NCBI RefSeq assembly: GCF_006439335.1
Contig: NZ_SAWY01000001.1
Coordinates: 1 to 64,000 of the forward strand
Direction of reading: 5' to 3'
Length of the DNA: 64,000 nucleotides
Source of the DNA: Litorilituus lipolyticus
GTDB taxonomy: Bacteria; Pseudomonadota; Gammaproteobacteria; Enterobacterales; Alteromonadaceae
Shown here: positions 7,442 through 15,965 of the stretch, piece after piece
Layout: each line of letters opens with the position of its first letter
How positions within the stretch are numbered: position 1 is the stretch's first letter
Notes under the pieces: model-generated
Databases searched by the model: none
The model's input: the letters and a program-made list of their open reading frames with translations, nothing else
Told to the model about the DNA's origin: nothing
Program-made: the position numbers and the translations under genes

Positions 7442-10051
7442 TTAGAAAGAAATTGAGTAACGTAAAGTGTATTCACGACCGTAGTTGTTGTAAAGGTCAG
7501 CATTTTCGTACTTGCCTTTAGATGTCAATACTGGGTCTTCGTCAGTTAAGTTGTTAACACCAACCATAACACGACCATAGTTACCAATGTCATATGTGTA
7601 GTTAAGGTTATGAATTAACCATGAATCTAACTCACCTTCAGTCTTATTCTCATAAGTTGAATCTGTGTAGTTCATGTTCCAACCGATACGGTGGTCACCA
7701 ATAGTATAAGTCGTAGTAAATACAGACTTGTACTCAGGTTGGCCAGCCCAACCAGCAGTGTTCGTAGCTTCGTCACCACCTGCTACTTCAACAATGTAGT
7801 CGAAGATGAAGCTGTTAGTCCAGTTAATACCAAACTCACCAAAACCAGTTTCGAAGTTACCATTTAATGATAAATCTAAACCAGTAATTTGCATTTTATC
7901 GCCATTACCAAAACCAGTACCAACTTCTAATGCTTTACCTATTAGACCATCAGCACCCGCTGGAGCACGATTAACGTAGAAAGTTTCAGTAGACTGTAAT
8001 GTACCTTCATAGATACCTTCCATTACGTTAGTGATAGAGCGACGAGAAATTACGTTATCAATATTTAAGTCAAAGTAATCAACTTTGATACCGAAATCAT
8101 CAGTCGCATCCCAAGCTATACCTAAGTTAATGTACTCAGACGTTTCAGGACCTAAGTTTGCATTTGGACGAATATAAGTATCATATTGTTTAGAAGCACA
8201 ATCTGTATCAGCTACGCCACGCTCTTGACAGTATGGGTAATCTGTACCAGAGTCAGCACTGAAAGTAGTCGCAGCATATAACTGATCTAATGCAGGTGCA
8301 CGGAAAGATTCAGAGTATGATGCACGTAATACTAAGCTATCAAGTGCTTGCCAGCGAACGTTTACTTTAGGAGATACGTTGCTACCAAAATCTGAGTAAT
8401 CATCGTAACGAGCTGCGATGTTTACTTCAACTGAATCAATCACTGGTAATGCAGCTTCATAGAACATAGCGAATACTTGACGGTCACCGCCAGAAGAGTT
8501 ACCCGCTGAACCACCAACCAAACCAATTTCTGATTGTGCATCATACTGTTCATTAAATACTGTATCAAAGTATTCAATACCTACGTAGTGAGCTACGTCA
8601 CCACCTGGTAGTTCGAATAAATCAAAACCAATACCAGCATTATACTGATGGAAATCAGATGTACCTTGAGTCAAGGTAGTCTGTTTCATGTTGTTTTGAC
8701 CTTCTTGAGAGCCTAACGGGATATCGTTTTGAATGTTGTATGCAAGACCAGCATAGCTTAAGTAGTACTCACCAATAGACTTGTTATCAGCCTTATTATA
8801 GTGGTAGTAAACTTCCCAGCTAGCGTTTAAGAAATCTAATTCACCACGTAAACCAGTTAAGAAATCTTGGTTGTAATCATGAACATTACCGTCACGAGTA
8901 CCAATACCTACCCAACGGTAGAAACCAGTAGTTGCTTCATCATATGGGTTATCTGGGTTGTCAGCTGACATACCACGCCATTGTGCTGCTGGTGGAGCAT
9001 AACGACCAAATGAGTTGTTTTGTGTAAACATTGCACGACCAAACCACTCAATATCATCAGTTAAGTCATAGTCAGCATCAATGTATAAAGTGTTACGATC
9101 AACAGATGCTTTGTTGTATGAAACATTAGCATATGCATACATACAGTAAGAAGAACCTGGACCCCAATCTTCATCAGCAGCTGTATATCTGAATGTATCA
9201 GAACCGTACTCAGCAGTTAATGCATCACAAGAAGCAGCAGCATGAGCTTCTGACCAATCTGGGCTAGCAACTGTAGCACCGTAGATACTCCAACCATCAG
9301 TTTCGTTATACGCTTGAATTGTTCCGTCACCGTCTAAATCACGTTGCCATGCGGCTGTGAAATGACGATCAGCATCAGCGATACCATCACGTTGTTGGTG
9401 ATCGATTGAGAATGTAACGCCACCTTTGTCAGTTTGGAAACCACCAACAATTGAGAATTCTTTTGAAGTTAAACCTTCATCACGGTCACGATGACCACCA
9501 CCGAAGTTAAACTCTAAACCTTCAAAGTTCTTCTTCATGATGATGTTAACAACACCAGCCATTGCATCTGAACCGTAAGTTGAAGATGCACCATCTGTTA
9601 AGATTTCGATACGCTCAACAGCAGCCATTGGAATAGCATTTAAGTTAGCTGAAGAACCACCAAGCGTAGGAGAACCTGGGAAACGCTTACCGTCGATTAA
9701 AACAAGAGTACGGTCTGAGCCAGCACCACGTAAATCGATTGTAGCTTGTGATTGTGCTGAACTACCAGAACGCTCAGAGAACGAACCGAAAGAGTTAAGG
9801 TTACTGTTACGTAACGCATCGGCAACTGTTAAGTTACCTTCAATTTTCATATCTTCAGTAGTAATTACTGTTACTGGAGAAGCACCTTCAAGGTCACTAC
9901 GCTTGATGCGTGAACCTGTAACTTCAATTTTCTCTACTTCTTCAGCACCTTCGTCTGCAGCGAAAGCTGGAGCAGAAATTGCAGCAGCTGAACCTGCACC
10001 GAACATCATCGCTAAGCGAATGGCTTTAGCTACTTTACTATTGTTATACAT
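7442..10051 (-). CDS. TonB-dependent outer-membrane receptor
   Basis: 869-residue receptor. Signal peptide to about residue 32 (PAFA-AD), a TonB-box-like segment VEKIEVTGSRI, a plug domain (about 45-165) with ASPVTVITTEDM, RGAGSDRTLVLIDGKRF and VERIEILTDGASSTYGSDAMAGVVNII, then a long 22-strand barrel ending in the aromatic motif YTLRYSISF. ATG at 10051 is chosen because GGGAG lies 5 bp upstream; a GTG 18 bp earlier is less likely. The substrate is not evident; the plug resembles the large Alteromonadales family with peptide, sugar or siderophore specificities. It is a single gene with its own terminator and a long AT-rich upstream region. Confidence 0.93.
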   Translation of the reverse strand: MYNNSKVAKAIRLAMMFGAGSAAAISAPAFAADEGAEEVEKIEVTGSRIKRSDLEGASPVTVITTEDMKIEGNLTVADALRNSNLNSFGSFSERSGSSAQSQATIDLRGAGSDRTLVLIDGKRFPGSPTLGGSSANLNAIPMAAVERIEILTDGASSTYGSDAMAGVVNIIMKKNFEGLEFNFGGGHRDRDEGLTSKEFSIVGGFQTDKGGVTFSIDHQQRDGIADADRHFTAAWQRDLDGDGTIQAYNETDGWSIYGATVASPDWSEAHAAASCDALTAEYGSDTFRYTAADEDWGPGSSYCMYAYANVSYNKASVDRNTLYIDADYDLTDDIEWFGRAMFTQNNSFGRYAPPAAQWRGMSADNPDNPYDEATTGFYRWVGIGTRDGNVHDYNQDFLTGLRGELDFLNASWEVYYHYNKADNKSIGEYYLSYAGLAYNIQNDIPLGSQEGQNNMKQTTLTQGTSDFHQYNAGIGFDLFELPGGDVAHYVGIEYFDTVFNEQYDAQSEIGLVGGSAGNSSGGDRQVFAMFYEAALPVIDSVEVNIAARYDDYSDFGSNVSPKVNVRWQALDSLVLRASYSESFRAPALDQLYAATTFSADSGTDYPYCQERGVADTDCASKQYDTYIRPNANLGPETSEYINLGIAWDATDDFGIKVDYFDLNIDNVISRRSITNVMEGIYEGTLQSTETFYVNRAPAGADGLIGKALEVGTGFGNGDKMQITGLDLSLNGNFETGFGEFGINWTNSFIFDYIVEVAGGDEATNTAGWAGQPEYKSVFTTTYTIGDHRIGWNMNYTDSTYENKTEGELDSWLIHNLNYTYDIGNYGRVMVGVNNLTDEDPVLTSKGKYENADLYNNYGREYTLRYSISF

Positions 10052-10702
10052 GTTTACTCCCTGGATCACATAAGTGATTTGGTTGTTTATTTGTTTAATT
10101 GGGTATTTTTATACTTTAAAGAATCAAAGCTTATTTTGCTTCGTATACTCTATAAACAAGTCGCTAGACCTGATCTGTCGAATAAGATAGTAAACTCTAT
10201 CTGAGCAGACCGTCAACACCATTTATAACCAATTAGTAACTTTTTTAACAAATAGACATATCTCGTTACACAGACGAGCATTTACACCTTTTTAACAAAA
10301 CAATTATTAACCCTTCAAAAACAAGCAGTTACACAAAAACAAAATTTAACACGTTAACGTTAAAGTAAAGTAAAAAAAAATATATTTTTTTTTACTTTAC
10401 TGTTTATTTTTACTAAAAAGATAAAAAAAAGCAGACATTCAAGTAGTTAGACCTATTTATAAATTATTTTCATAGTTTTAAATTAGTAAACAAGGATAGC
10501 CATAAATATAAAAGGCATATTTTTCAGTACGATAGAAATAGCTGCAAAACAAATACGTATAGACAGCTTTACAAAAACCACAAAAATGCAACCAATCAAT
10601 TAATAGAAAGTTCTCTTCACACATTGAATTTTTTAAAGACAGTGTAAAAAATTTAACTGTGATAAACTCTCTCCTCATTATAAGTATAACCGTATTAGCT
10701 TA
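10052..10702. promoter_or_regulatory. Divergent region between the TonB-dependent receptor and priC, with palindromes
   Basis: About 650 bp of very AT-rich sequence with no convincing gene. It contains a 10-bp palindrome ACGTTAACGT at 10351-10360 and, 3 bp away, a 38-bp near-AT-only hairpin at 10364-10401 (17-bp perfect arms, TATA loop). The receptor promoter should lie here, with a 5' leader of up to a few hundred bases. No RNA family or riboswitch could be recognised. Confidence 0.4.
10364..10401. repeat. 38-bp AT-only perfect inverted repeat
   Basis: Arms AGTAAAGTAAAAAAAAA (10364-10380) and its exact complement (10385-10401) flank a TATA loop. It is about 310 bp upstream of the receptor start and 300 bp upstream of priC, so it may be a regulatory site, a cruciform, or a bidirectional terminator-like structure of an unseen transcript. 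Confidence 0.6.
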
Positions 10703-11371
10703 ATGACCTTAAATAGCCAGATTGTCCGTTTAACAACTTTATTCGATCACTTGACTCAACAAGCCAAAGTTATCGATCGCCAAAATGCCAACAACAAATC
10801 TCATTACCTAGTTGAAAATAGTAATCTGTTCAATAAGCATCTATTTCACACTGATAGCGATCTTTTTAGTGACTATGTTGATGAAGCTAGAACTAAGCTT
10901 AATGAATTTATCCGCCTTTCAAGCAAGAAAGATAAGCAAAGCTTCATCGCAAAAGAGCGCCTTCAGCATATACTAGGCCATTTAGAGCAACAAATTAATG
11001 CGATACATAATGCCTTTTCGTCAAATAGCAGCTTGCATCAAGCAGCTAAAATAAGTTTTGATGCCCATAAAAAAGCACGGCATAAAAGAGTTCAACGCTA
11101 TCAGGCCAGTCAACCAAAACTACAGCAACTTGCGCAGTCAGTAATGCTATCTAGCCATCAGTTGTATGCGAAATTGTCTGAGCATCATGAATTTGAAAGG
11201 CGTCTTTTACTAATGATCTCCCAAAGAGAAGAACAAAGAAAGCAAAGTAAAGGCCTTCAAATTAATAAACTTTCGGCTGAAGTTCTTGCATTGCATCAAC
11301 GTCTAGGCAGGTGCCGCAAAGCAATATCAGAAATAGAAAGAAAAATTGAAATGAGTGAAAAAACTCAATAA
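10703..11371 (+). CDS. priC: PriC-like primosomal replication protein N''
   Basis: 222-residue all-helical basic protein. The C-terminal part has the PriC hallmarks HEFERRLLLMISQRE and LHQRLGRCRKAISEIERKIE; the N-terminal half is more divergent, as usual in Alteromonadales. PriC helps reload DnaB at stalled forks lacking PriA substrates, acting in the cytoplasm on SSB-coated DNA. Start is ATG 10703. It stands divergent to the receptor gene and about 100 bp before a small ComFB-like gene. The call rests on C-terminal motif recognition. Confidence 0.75.
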   Translation: MTLNSQIVRLTTLFDHLTQQAKVIDRQNANNKSHYLVENSNLFNKHLFHTDSDLFSDYVDEARTKLNEFIRLSSKKDKQSFIAKERLQHILGHLEQQINAIHNAFSSNSSLHQAAKISFDAHKKARHKRVQRYQASQPKLQQLAQSVMLSSHQLYAKLSEHHEFERRLLLMISQREEQRKQSKGLQINKLSAEVLALHQRLGRCRKAISEIERKIEMSEKTQ

Positions 11372-11472
11372 TCATATGTTAAAAAATAGCAATTTTGCTA
11401 AGCAAGCGTTAATCTTTGATATATTAGTAATATTACTGTTTGGTTTTATTTAGTTGTTTAAAGAAGGTTTAT

Positions 11473-11742
11473 ATGAAAATTTCTGACGATATTCATAATT
11501 ACTATGAAAAGCTAGTTATGCAGCACTTTACTGCAGCAAAATTTGAAGAGAAATATGACGTAGATTTTATCGCAGATTTAACATGCGTTGTGTTAAATCA
11601 ACTTCCTACTAGGTACATTCGTCATGAAGTTGACATGGCTTTTTATTTACCCGCTTCAGAGCGGTTTGAAATGGAAAGCAAAGTAAAGCTCGCAATTAGT
11701 CAAGCACTAGAGTTTATGAAAACCCAGCGTGTAGATTCTTAG
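11473..11742 (+). CDS. Late competence development ComFB-like protein
   Basis: 89-residue cytoplasmic protein that begins MKISDDIHNYYEKLV and contains ADLTCVVLNQLPTRYI, the signature of the ComFB family (a helix ending in a conserved LN-LP-YI motif after a Cys). AGAAGG lies 6-7 bp before ATG 11473; the longer frame from a TTG at 11440 is rejected. Known: ComFB domains occur next to competence genes in Firmicutes and, in cyanobacteria, bind cyclic di-AMP. Function here is unproven. It follows priC but with a 100-bp gap. Confidence 0.75.
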   Translation: MKISDDIHNYYEKLVMQHFTAAKFEEKYDVDFIADLTCVVLNQLPTRYIRHEVDMAFYLPASERFEMESKVKLAISQALEFMKTQRVDS

Positions 11743-11753
11743 TTTTTATAATT

Positions 11754-11774
11754 GGGAGGAGCTTCCTCCCTCTT
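11754..11774. terminator. GC-rich hairpin between convergent genes
   Basis: GGGAGGA (11754-11760), GCT loop, TCCTCCC (11764-11770) between the ComFB-like stop (11742) and the stop of the leftward gene (11790). The T-tract is poor (TCTT), so efficiency is doubtful, but the position suits a shared terminator. Confidence 0.45.
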
Positions 11775-11789
11775 AAATAGTAATAAGGC

Positions 11790-12557
11790 CTAGTAACCAG
11801 TACCATTCCCTACTCTTGCTTGCAGTAACTTAAATTTAGTAAAGCCTTTACTCCTTAATGCATCTAAATCAAAATCAATCATTCCTTTCATCGGCCGCTC
11901 TTTTGCTGTTTGTGAACATTTAAGTTCACCTGCTCCTGTTTTATTAAACTTCGAAAAGGATTTATAGCAAATACGCGCTGGACATGTATAAGCACAGCCA
12001 GCGTTAGCAAAGAGCCTGATTCGATTTTTATCTTTAATGCTCGCTAAAAACTCATCATCATCATTCGCTACCATAGGAAGAACCACAGTATCATATAATG
12101 CCAATGCATCATTAACCTGTTCTAAGCTCATGATATTTTTAATAACACTGGCTTCTACATCATAATCAGTGAAGTCATCTTTAATCCACTGAGCTAAATC
12201 ATCATTAGTACATATAACGGAGTTAAGTGGATTATAGTATTTCTTAATGAGTGTTTTGTTTTCTATATACTCTTCACGCGAAGCAAAGTGATTAGTAAAA
12301 GGGAGCCTTATTCCAATCCCTCTTTCATTGAGACTTGCGGCATCATAATCTGATAACTGTCGCATTTGATAAAAGCGACCACCATATAAGGTAGAAGGCT
12401 CGACAAAGCCAAAAATACTTTCGATTTGTGTAATAGGAACATTACTAAAGCATCGGGCAATAAAATCAAGTGCAGGCTCTTTGTCAGTCTTTCCACGTCC
12501 TGAAATAGTGTATGTACTGTCGTGTTTTATGGTTTGCCTATTAGAGTTTGTTAGCAT
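11790..12557 (-). CDS. Cys-containing TIM-barrel-like protein of unknown function (U32/UbiV reminiscent)
   Basis: 255 residues, no signal peptide or membrane segment. The order of segments (FGFVEPSTLYGGR; RGIGIRLPFTNHF; DTVVLPMVANDDDEFL; RIRLFANAGCAYTCPARIC) alternates predicted strands and helices in the manner of a TIM barrel, and the LFANAGCAYTCP segment is reminiscent of the Cys region of U32 peptidase-like/UbiV proteins. Four Cys (C-x3-C-x4-C and a fourth about 17 residues on) could hold a metal or Fe-S cluster. I do not recognise a named family, so the function is left open. It is a single leftward gene between a ComFB-like gene and the SRP RNA. Confidence 0.6.
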   Translation of the reverse strand: MLTNSNRQTIKHDSTYTISGRGKTDKEPALDFIARCFSNVPITQIESIFGFVEPSTLYGGRFYQMRQLSDYDAASLNERGIGIRLPFTNHFASREEYIENKTLIKKYYNPLNSVICTNDDLAQWIKDDFTDYDVEASVIKNIMSLEQVNDALALYDTVVLPMVANDDDEFLASIKDKNRIRLFANAGCAYTCPARICYKSFSKFNKTGAGELKCSQTAKERPMKGMIDFDLDALRSKGFTKFKLLQARVGNGTGY

Positions 12558-12671
12558 AGTTAACTGTTTAATAATTACTAAGCCAAATATAATAGTCTGT
12601 TACAAGTCGTATGTATTGATTCAAATCAAAGCAGATAAAATCTATGAAGGAGAGATAGCTATAGAGAGATT

Positions 12672-12785
12672 GGGTGGCAACCCAAGCAGCCACACCTCGG
12701 CACATGAGTCGTCTGCTGCGGTTGCTTCCTTCCGGACCTGGCCGAGTTCACAGAGTATCATTGCGAGGGGACCGAAAGGGTCACC
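12672..12785 (-). ncRNA. ffs: Signal recognition particle RNA (4.5S RNA)
   Basis: On the minus strand the sequence contains the universally conserved domain IV core CAGGTCCGGAAGGAAGCA flanked by complementary arms, with the 5' end GGTGACCC pairing with 3' GGGTTGCCACC. Overall length of about 114 nt matches the bacterial 4.5S RNA, which binds Ffh to target nascent membrane proteins. Exact ends are estimated from the terminal stem. A plus-strand open frame over it is spurious. Confidence 0.96.
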
Positions 12786-12874
12786 ATAGTTGACTTTATT
12801 AAGTGTAGTAACTTATAAAGCGCGCGAATTATCCCTAAACGCAAAGGTATATGCAAGAGTTAGTTGCACATTAC

Positions 12875-12916
12875 GCTGTTGATTGCCTTTTTTTTATGCA
12901 AAATACAATCAACAGC
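12875..12916 (-). terminator. Inverted repeat downstream of the DUF3014 gene
   Basis: GCTGTTGATTG (12875-12885) and CAATCAACAGC (12906-12916) form an 11-bp perfect stem with a 20-nt A/T-rich loop, directly after the stop at 12927. No T-tract follows the stem on the minus strand, so it may act as an RNA-stabilising hairpin more than a classic terminator. Confidence 0.5.
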
Positions 12917-12926
12917 AATCTTTTAT

Positions 12927-13883
12927 CTATTCAATACCATTATGCTGTTGTGCAATTTTTTCATTAATTTCAAGTAAGATAGACTTAATGATGAGTAAAT
13001 TTTCTTTACCTAGTCGTAGTAAAAGTTTGTCACTATCATTCAGTTCCTCAAGTGATTGATCATGAAATTTATACATTACACTAGGTTGTATTAATTTAAC
13101 TTTTTCTTTTGGTAATTCCATGTCTAGCACATTTGTGATGGCTTCTTGCAGAACAATGGTAAAGTCATCTTCATAGCCTAACTCTTGGTAAGCCTCATCA
13201 ACTAAAGGTTTTATTTCAAAATACCACTCAACTAGACTTGCACTGTCAATTGAGCGTAATAAGTCAACATATAAGTTAAACCGTTTGCTTGAGCTTTCAT
13301 TCCAAAGCCACACATTCTGATTATCTTGAAAAGCTACCGTTTCTTCATCTGGACTAAATTTTGTATTGGGTAAAACAAAAGGGCTGTGTTCATAAGCAAC
13401 AGTTCCTTGAGCAAAATTATCAGTAAACACCACAAATCGACGGATCATATCCTCATCTATAACGAGTTTAAGTAGCTCTTTTCGCCACGTCAGTTCAGGC
13501 AGTTTCACTTGTAACCATGAATCACTCTCATTTAGTTCAGGTAATGGATTAACCTCTTCAATAACTGGTTCTTCTACCTGCTCTATAACGACTTCTTCTA
13601 TAACGACTTCAGGGACTTGTAGTACAACTTCATCTTCAATAGGAGCTAAGCTGTCTTCAACAACCTCTTCTTTAGGCTGTTCTCTAATAACGATATCTTC
13701 TTGCTTTATTAATTCATCCATTTCTAGGGTACGTTTTTCGACTTTCCCTTCTGGGAATTGCCAAATAGCGATAACGACTAAAACAAATGCAGCAACAAAT
13801 AACAGCAGAGGCCCAGTATTTTTCTCGTTATTACCTGACTCTTCATTTTCAACTTGCTTCGAAGATACGTTTGAATTTTCCAT
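12927..13883 (-). CDS. DUF3014 domain membrane-anchored protein
   Basis: 318 residues. A short hydrophilic N-terminus precedes one membrane helix (about residues 23-42, LLLFVAAFVLVVIAIW), then an acidic Glu/Val/Pro-rich linker (about 55-115, repeated VIEEV), then a DUF3014 domain (about 120-318) with the marks DNFAQGTVAYEHSPF, VEWYFEIKPLVDEAYQELGY and DSDKLLLRLGKENL. Probably inner-membrane with a periplasmic domain. ATG 13883 is chosen since AGGTGAG lies just upstream; a GTG 6 bp earlier overlaps that site. Function of DUF3014 is not known. It is transcribed leftward toward the SRP RNA. Confidence 0.85.
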   Translation of the reverse strand: MENSNVSSKQVENEESGNNEKNTGPLLLFVAAFVLVVIAIWQFPEGKVEKRTLEMDELIKQEDIVIREQPKEEVVEDSLAPIEDEVVLQVPEVVIEEVVIEQVEEPVIEEVNPLPELNESDSWLQVKLPELTWRKELLKLVIDEDMIRRFVVFTDNFAQGTVAYEHSPFVLPNTKFSPDEETVAFQDNQNVWLWNESSSKRFNLYVDLLRSIDSASLVEWYFEIKPLVDEAYQELGYEDDFTIVLQEAITNVLDMELPKEKVKLIQPSVMYKFHDQSLEELNDSDKLLLRLGKENLLIIKSILLEINEKIAQQHNGIE

Positions 13884-14048
13884 ACTCACCTTAAATACAG
13901 CTTAAAAAACACATTAGAATACTAGTCATCACTAATAATTCTCGATGATATTATTGCACCGTTTTTTAGCGTGATATGCAACCTTGGAAAGGCGATTTTT
14001 CACATTTTTTTGTCTATTAATTGTTTTGAAATGTAAAAAAGATAAAAA

Positions 14049-14068
14049 AGCCAAGTAAATACTTGGCT
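14049..14068 (-). terminator. Terminator of the fahA-maiA unit
   Basis: AGCCAAGTA (14049-14057), AA, TACTTGGCT (14060-14068); on the minus strand the hairpin is followed by six T. It lies about 35 bp beyond the maiA stop. Confidence 0.85.
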
Positions 14069-14100
14069 ATTAACGGTTAAAAACTGTGAGACACATCAAC

Positions 14101-14742
14101 TTATTTTACCGCATCACTCTGGTTTTCAGGTTTTGCTTTAATGAATGCAGGTAAACGATTACAGTTTTCCACTACTTTGTTAATCGTTGGGAAGTCTGTC
14201 ATATCTACCTTAAATCGGTGCGCATTATAAACCTGAGCAACTAAGCAAATATCAGCAACCGTCACTTCATCTGCGAAACAATATAAACCAGATGTACTCG
14301 CTATTTTATTTTCTATGGCTTTAAAGCCAATATTCATCCAGTGTTCAACCCAAGCAGACTTAGCCTCATCACTCACAGCAAGTTCTTGAGATAAGTATTG
14401 CTGTACTCTTAAATTATTTAATGGATGAATTTCACTAGCAATATCTAAAGATAGCGCCTGAACTTGTGCTTTTTGCTTTATTTCTTGTGGGTATAAAGCA
14501 ACATTAGGATATTGATTATCAATATAGTCAATAATGGCTAAAGATTGATTTAAAGTTAAATCACCGTCAATTAGGCAAGGCACTAATTCATTAGGGTTAA
14601 TTGCAGCATAATGTTCATGGTGCTGTTCGCCACCATTATTCACAAGGTGAACAGATACTGATTCAAAAGGTATTTCTTTTAAATGTAATGCGATACGAAC
14701 TCTATATGCTGCGGTAGAGCGCCAATAACCATATAACTTCAT
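14101..14742 (-). CDS. maiA: Maleylacetoacetate isomerase
   Basis: 213-residue zeta-class glutathione transferase. The N-terminal thioredoxin-like domain begins MKLYGYWRSTAAYRVRIAL with the catalytic Ser9 in the zeta-type RS motif, followed by INPNELVPCL and NQSLAIIDYI (gamma-Glu contact of glutathione). The C-terminal helical domain includes VTVADICLVAQVYNA. It converts maleylacetoacetate to fumarylacetoacetate in homogentisate breakdown. ATG 14742 follows a GGAG site; a longer frame from an upstream alternative codon is rejected. It lies after fahA on the same strand, the usual pairing. Confidence 0.95.
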   Translation of the reverse strand: MKLYGYWRSTAAYRVRIALHLKEIPFESVSVHLVNNGGEQHHEHYAAINPNELVPCLIDGDLTLNQSLAIIDYIDNQYPNVALYPQEIKQKAQVQALSLDIASEIHPLNNLRVQQYLSQELAVSDEAKSAWVEHWMNIGFKAIENKIASTSGLYCFADEVTVADICLVAQVYNAHRFKVDMTDFPTINKVVENCNRLPAFIKAKPENQSDAVK

Positions 14743-14770
14743 ATAAGAACTCCGCGTTTTCAGCAAGTAA

Positions 14771-14800
14771 AGTAGCTATTGTTTTCAAACAATAGCTACT
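14771..14800 (-). terminator. Strong hairpin between fahA and maiA
   Basis: AGTAGCTATTGTTT (14771-14784) and its exact complement (14787-14800) form a 14-bp stem with a 2-base centre. It sits in the 66-bp gap between the fahA stop and maiA start. With only TTTACTT after it on the minus strand it could be a partial terminator or an mRNA-processing hairpin that sets the ratio of the two enzymes. Confidence 0.5.
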
Positions 14801-14808
14801 TACAATAA

Positions 14809-15795
14809 TTAAGCTTTATATTCAATGACGGTTTGGTTAATTGCACCAAAAATAGATTTTCCATCTTCATCAAACATTTCAATTCTTACTTTATCACCAA
14901 AGCTCATAAACGGCGTACTTGGTTTACCATCAGCGATAATCTCAAGCATACGTTTTTCAGCCAGACAACTTGAGCCAGCAGAGCGATTATAATTTGAAAT
15001 AGTACCAGAGCCTACGACACAACCCGCTGATAACGGACGAGTTTTAGCTGCGTGTGCAACAATGGTGGGAAAATCAAATGTCATATCGATACCACAATTA
15101 GGTTGACCAAAAAGTTCTTCATTTAAATGTGTAGTTAATGGTAAATGAAGTTTACTGCCATCCCAAGACTCACCTAACTCATCAGGTGTCACCGCAACAG
15201 GCGAAAATGCACTAGATGGTTTTGAAGCAAAAAAACCAAAACCTTTAGCAAGCTCACCTGGGATCAAGTTTCTCAGTGAAACATCATTCACTAACATAAT
15301 TAACTTTATGTGCTTAGAAGTATCTTCAATTGAACACCCCATAGGTACATCGTCTGTAATCACAGCAACTTCTGACTCAAAATCGATACCGTACTCTTGT
15401 GACGCAACTTTAATATCATCACGAGGGCCAATAAACGCATCAGAACCACCTTGATACATTAATGGATCAGTCCAAAATGTTTCCGGCATTTCAGCATTTC
15501 TAGCTTTACGAACTAGTTCAACATGGTTGACATAGGCACTACCGTCAGCCCATTGATACGCTCTAGGTAAAGGTGATTCACATTGCTCTTGCTCAAACGC
15601 TATTGTATCGCTAATTTCATTGTTATTAAGCGACTGATATACCTTTTCTAATTGCGGTGAAATTTCTGCCCAATTGTCTAGAGCGAATTGTAACGTTGAA
15701 GCGATATCTTTAACCACAACGGCTTTATCTAAAGAGCGATTAACAACGACAAGTTGACCATCGCGAGTATTATTTTTTAGGGTTGCTAATTTCAT
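14809..15795 (-). CDS. fahA: Fumarylacetoacetase (FAH family)
   Basis: 328-residue fumarylacetoacetate hydrolase of the shorter bacterial type. The C-terminal FAH fold has the metal-binding acidic residues in YGIDFESEVAVITDDVP, plus KPSSAFSPVAVTP and GSGTISNYN near the active site. It hydrolyses fumarylacetoacetate to fumarate and acetoacetate, the last step of tyrosine catabolism. ATG 15795 is preceded by AGAAGGTC; an upstream 8-codon extension is not supported. Between tyrR and maiA; it probably starts its own transcript in the 170 bp after tyrR. Confidence 0.94.
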   Translation of the reverse strand: MKLATLKNNTRDGQLVVVNRSLDKAVVVKDIASTLQFALDNWAEISPQLEKVYQSLNNNEISDTIAFEQEQCESPLPRAYQWADGSAYVNHVELVRKARNAEMPETFWTDPLMYQGGSDAFIGPRDDIKVASQEYGIDFESEVAVITDDVPMGCSIEDTSKHIKLIMLVNDVSLRNLIPGELAKGFGFFASKPSSAFSPVAVTPDELGESWDGSKLHLPLTTHLNEELFGQPNCGIDMTFDFPTIVAHAAKTRPLSAGCVVGSGTISNYNRSAGSSCLAEKRMLEIIADGKPSTPFMSFGDKVRIEMFDEDGKSIFGAINQTVIEYKA

Positions 15796-15965
15796 TTTTT
15801 GACCTTCTAGTAAAAGCAAGCAAGCTGTCTTTATTTATAAGAAGCATAGTACGAATTTTTCTACTAACTACCAAGAAAACCGACAAGCTTGCCTCTCCTC
15901 ACTCGGAATATTTTCTTTACGGTGATAATTACAGTTAGCAGAACAAAAACGTTTATATTAGTTAA

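Noticed and set aside
10478-10678. 66-codon leftward open frame in the receptor/priC gap
   Set aside because: Phe/Tyr/Cys-rich composition, no family resemblance and extremely AT-rich DNA; it looks like chance.
12481-12789. Plus-strand open frame across the SRP RNA
   Set aside because: It runs antisense through the conserved SRP RNA and starts within the neighbouring gene.
15796-15965. TyrR box before fahA
   Set aside because: Best candidate (TGTAAT-N6-CGTAAA) matches only one half of the consensus.
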